From assembly GCA_900553635.1 (NCBI GenBank), contig USDU01000110.1, positions 1 through 8,142 on the forward strand: a stretch of DNA of 8,142 bases. Reading direction: 5' to 3'. This document shows, piece after piece, positions 5,968 to 8,142 of this stretch. This stretch comes from an uncultured Lachnospiraceae bacterium. Lineage in GTDB: Bacteria; Bacillota_A; Clostridia; Lachnospirales; Lachnospiraceae. The position numbers and the translations under genes are program-made. The notes beneath the pieces were generated by a model. That model made no database searches. It was not told the origin of the DNA and saw only the letters and a list, made by a program, of their open reading frames with translations. Position 1 is the first letter of the stretch. Each line of letters starts with the position of its first letter.

Positions 5968-7693
5968 ATCCACATTAAAAAGAGTCCTTTGCTATATCGA
6001 AGGGTATCGACTGTATCTGCTGGCGTCCATTTTGCTGGCGGTTCTGACCGTGGCCCTGACCCTGTATGCGCCGATTCTCACCGGTGACGCCATCGACTAT
6101 ATGATTGGAAAAGGAGCGGTAGACTTTGCGGCCCTGTTAAAGCTTCTGACAAAGCTGGGCGTCATCATCGGCTCCACCTCTGTATTCCAGTGGCTCATGA
6201 ACCTCTGCAACAACCATATCACTTATAAGGTCGTGATGGACGTGCGGACCGAGGCCTTTGACCATATGCAGGATCTGCCCTTAAGCTATATTGACAGCCA
6301 TCCCCAGGGAGATATCGTCAGCCGCCTGATTGCGGATATCGACCAGTTTTCCGATGGTCTGCTGATGGGCTTTACCCAGTTATTTACAGGCGTGATGACC
6401 ATTCTGGGAACCCTGCTGTTCATGCTTTCGGTCAATGTAGGCATCACATTGGTGGTGGTCTGCATTACGCCGCTGTCCCTTCTGGTGGCCAGCTTTATCG
6501 CCCGGCGGACCCACAGCATGTTCAAGCTTCAGTCTGAGACCAGAGGAGAGCTTACCGGACTGATTGATGAGATGGTAGGAAATCAGAAGGTGGTCAAGGC
6601 TTTTGGACATGAGGAGGAGGCCATCGCCCGGTTTGACGAGATTAACCAGAAGCTGCAAAAGCACAGCCTGCGGGCGATTTTCTATTCGTCGATTACCAAC
6701 CCGGCGACCCGTTTTGTCAACAGTATGGTGTACGCGGGCGTGGGCGTGGCAGGTGCTTTCGCGGCCATCTGTGGCGCCCTGAGCGTGGGTCAGCTGTCCT
6801 GCTTCTTAAGCTACGCAAACCAGTATACCAAGCCTTTTAATGAAATCTCCGGTGTGGTCACCGAGCTTCAGAACGCCCTGGCCTGCGCGGAGCGTGTCTT
6901 TGACTTCATCGACCAGGAGCCCATGAGCGCCGATCCGGCGGACGGTCCCCATATCGAGAAGGCGGATGGAAGCGTGGTTCTGGAAAATGTGGCATTTTCC
7001 TATACAAAGGATCGGGAGCTGATTAAGAATCTGAATCTGCATGTGAAGCCCGGTCAGAGAATTGCCATCGTCGGTCCCACCGGCTGCGGCAAGAGTACCC
7101 TGATTAATTTGCTGATGCGTTTCTACGATGTGGACGAGGGCTGCATCTCTGTGGACGGAACCTCGATTCAGGATCTGACCCGGGAAAATCTGCGGCAGCA
7201 GTACGGTATGGTATTGCAGGAGACCTGGCTGAAGTCCGCGACGGTCCGCGACAACATTTCCTATGGAAAGCCGGACGCCACGGAGGAGGAGATTATCGAG
7301 GCAGCTAAAGCGTCCCACGCCCACAGCTTCATCCGGCGTCTGCCGAAGGGTTATGACACGGTGCTTTCCGAGGATGGAGGCAGCCTTTCTCAGGGACAGA
7401 AGCAGCTTCTGTGTATCTCCCGCGTCATGCTGTGCCTGCCGCCCATGCTGATTCTGGACGAGGCCACATCCAGCATTGATACCCGTACGGAGTTGAAGAT
7501 TCAAAATGCCTTCGCGAAAATGATGGAGGGCCGTACCAGCTTTATCGTAGCCCACCGTCTGTCTACCATTCGGGAGGCGGATGTGATTCTGGTTATGCGG
7601 GACGGACAGATTGTCGAGCAGGGTACCCACGAAAGCTTGCTTGCGGCCAATGGCTTCTACGCGGAGCTTTATAACAGCCAGTGGGCCGTGTAA
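5957..7693 (+). CDS. Heterodimeric ABC exporter half-subunit, catalytic partner (BmrD/LmrD/TM288-like)
   Basis: This 578-residue protein has the same layout as its upstream neighbour: a six-helix membrane domain (about 13-300) and an ATP-binding domain (about 338-575). Its ATPase has Walker A GPTGCGKST (373-381), Q-loop Q421, Walker B MLILDE with the catalytic glutamate E502, and the switch histidine H533 (VAHR), so its own nucleotide site is canonical. Its signature is LSQGQ (477-481) instead of LSGGQ. That altered signature faces the upstream subunit's D/Q site, so the pair has one hydrolysing and one degenerate site, the known asymmetric design of heterodimeric exporters. The overlap with the preceding gene and the shared promoter support obligate pairing. 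The stop is followed by no clear intrinsic terminator before leuS, so some read-through is possible. Substrate is unknown; drug or lipid export is an inference from relatives. Confidence 0.93.
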   Translation: MKRKSTLKRVLCYIEGYRLYLLASILLAVLTVALTLYAPILTGDAIDYMIGKGAVDFAALLKLLTKLGVIIGSTSVFQWLMNLCNNHITYKVVMDVRTEAFDHMQDLPLSYIDSHPQGDIVSRLIADIDQFSDGLLMGFTQLFTGVMTILGTLLFMLSVNVGITLVVVCITPLSLLVASFIARRTHSMFKLQSETRGELTGLIDEMVGNQKVVKAFGHEEEAIARFDEINQKLQKHSLRAIFYSSITNPATRFVNSMVYAGVGVAGAFAAICGALSVGQLSCFLSYANQYTKPFNEISGVVTELQNALACAERVFDFIDQEPMSADPADGPHIEKADGSVVLENVAFSYTKDRELIKNLNLHVKPGQRIAIVGPTGCGKSTLINLLMRFYDVDEGCISVDGTSIQDLTRENLRQQYGMVLQETWLKSATVRDNISYGKPDATEEEIIEAAKASHAHSFIRRLPKGYDTVLSEDGGSLSQGQKQLLCISRVMLCLPPMLILDEATSSIDTRTELKIQNAFAKMMEGRTSFIVAHRLSTIREADVILVMRDGQIVEQGTHESLLAANGFYAELYNSQWAV

Positions 7694-7707
7694 AAGACCG
7701 ATTTTGC

Positions 7708-7735
7708 TTGACAAAGCAGTCTGGTGTGATATGAT
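7708..7735 (+). promoter_or_regulatory. Predicted extended -10 promoter of leuS
   Basis: TTGACA (7708-7713), a 16-nt spacer and TATGAT (7730-7735) preceded by TGA (7727-7729) form an extended -10 promoter. The predicted start near 7742 gives a leader of about 80 nt. The -35 box lies in the loop and stem of a short dyad, TGCTT/AAGCA (7705-7709 with 7714-7718), flanked by AGAC/GTCT. This dyad has no T-run after it and does not look like a terminator. Confidence 0.7.
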
Positions 7736-7822
7736 AAAATGCAGTGAGAATTCGTAAATTGTAACCCGAAGTAATTGCGAAGATTCTTATTTTTACAAGA
7801 TAAACAAGAGGAGTGGAAAGAA

Positions 7823-8142
7823 ATGGCAGTACCATTTAACCACCGCGCGGTGGAAGAGAAGTGGCGCAAGCACTGGGAAGAGCATCCGGTGAACGTCAAC
7901 GACGGGAAAAAACCGAAATACTATTGTCTGGATATGTTCCCCTATCCGTCAGGCAACGGACTTCATGTAGGTCACTGGAGAGGCTATGTGATCAGTGATG
8001 TGTGGAGCCGTTATAAATTGATGCAGGGACACTATATCATTCATCCCATGGGCTGGGACGCTTTCGGCCTTCCGGCTGAAAACTACGCCATCAAGATGGG
8101 TGTGCATCCGGCAAAATCTACTGCAGAGAATGTGGCAAATAT
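7823..8142 (+). CDS. leuS: Leucyl-tRNA synthetase, N-terminal part
   Basis: These are the first 106 complete codons of leucyl-tRNA synthetase; the gene runs off the right edge. The cytoplasmic enzyme charges tRNA-Leu with leucine using ATP. The protein starts [14 protein letters not shown], then shows the class I segment around residues 33-55 with [17 protein letters not shown], whose HVGH (48-51) is the HIGH-type ATP-binding motif. [17 protein letters not shown] follows and is highly typical of bacterial LeuRS. The ATG at 7823 is preceded by GAGGAG with a 9-nt spacing. A promoter lies in the 129-bp gap upstream; the short leader has no T-box features (no long stem I, and no sequence resembling the conserved T-box bulge). 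Editing and anticodon-binding domains lie outside the window. Confidence 0.96.
   Translation, partial: MAVPFNHRAVEEKWRKHWEEHPVNVNDGKKPKYYCLDMFPYPSGNGLHVGHWRGYVISDVWSRYKLMQGHYIIHPMGWDAFGLPAENYAIKMGVHPAKSTAENVAN

Noticed and set aside
5023..5973. Long open frame (316 codons) on the minus strand opposite the first ABC gene.
   Set aside because: Antisense to conserved ATPase motifs, with no family features or convincing start signal; a composition-driven shadow frame.
6806..7714. Long open frame (302 codons) on the minus strand opposite the second ABC gene.
   Set aside because: Same reasoning: it lies fully across conserved coding sequence and shows no protein-family signal of its own.
7748..7785. 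Weak dyad in the leuS leader (GAATTCG against CGAAGATTC).
   Set aside because: The stem needs a 2-nt bulge and is AT-rich; insufficient to call a riboswitch or attenuator.

Overview
The window suggests a Gram-positive, low-to-mid GC Clostridia genome, most likely Lachnospiraceae or a close gut relative. The reasons are strong GGAGG-type ribosome binding sites before every gene, near-consensus sigma-A promoters in AT-rich gaps, a TyrA with a C-terminal ACT domain as in Firmicutes, and an EF-G paralogue of a type I associate with this group. The taxonomic call is an inference from gene character; no rRNA or marker search was possible.

Layout: (1) Positions 1-1480, minus strand: tyrA (prephenate dehydrogenase) followed after 22 bp by the 5' part of aroA (EPSP synthase), which runs off the left edge. 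This is an aromatic amino acid operon with its own promoter near 1522-1550. (2) Positions 1481-1854: an AT-rich divergent intergenic region carrying the tyrA promoter and two tandem promoters for the next gene. (3) Positions 1855-3936, plus strand: a full-length EF-G-like translation GTPase whose G-domain motifs are altered (Tyr in place of the catalytic His; SEMD in place of NKxD) while the ribosome-facing domains are well kept. (4) Positions 3937-4224: a 142-bp multi-hairpin element with imperfect terminal inverted repeats, then an intrinsic terminator, then a clean promoter. (5) Positions 4225-7693: two overlapping genes for the halves of a heterodimeric ABC exporter. Their motif differences complement each other to give one degenerate and one canonical ATP site, as in BmrCD, LmrCD and TM287/288. 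(6) Positions 7694-8142: a short gap with an extended -10 promoter, then the 5' end of leuS, which runs off the right edge.

The genes fall into four transcription units: tyrA-aroA (leftward), the EF-G paralogue alone, the ABC exporter pair, and leuS. Most are housekeeping genes with a drug- or lipid-type exporter between them. No mobile element with a transposase, CRISPR array, tRNA or rRNA was seen. The items most worth a second look are the structured element at 3981-4122, which I cannot assign to a described family, and the EF-G paralogue with degenerate GTPase motifs.
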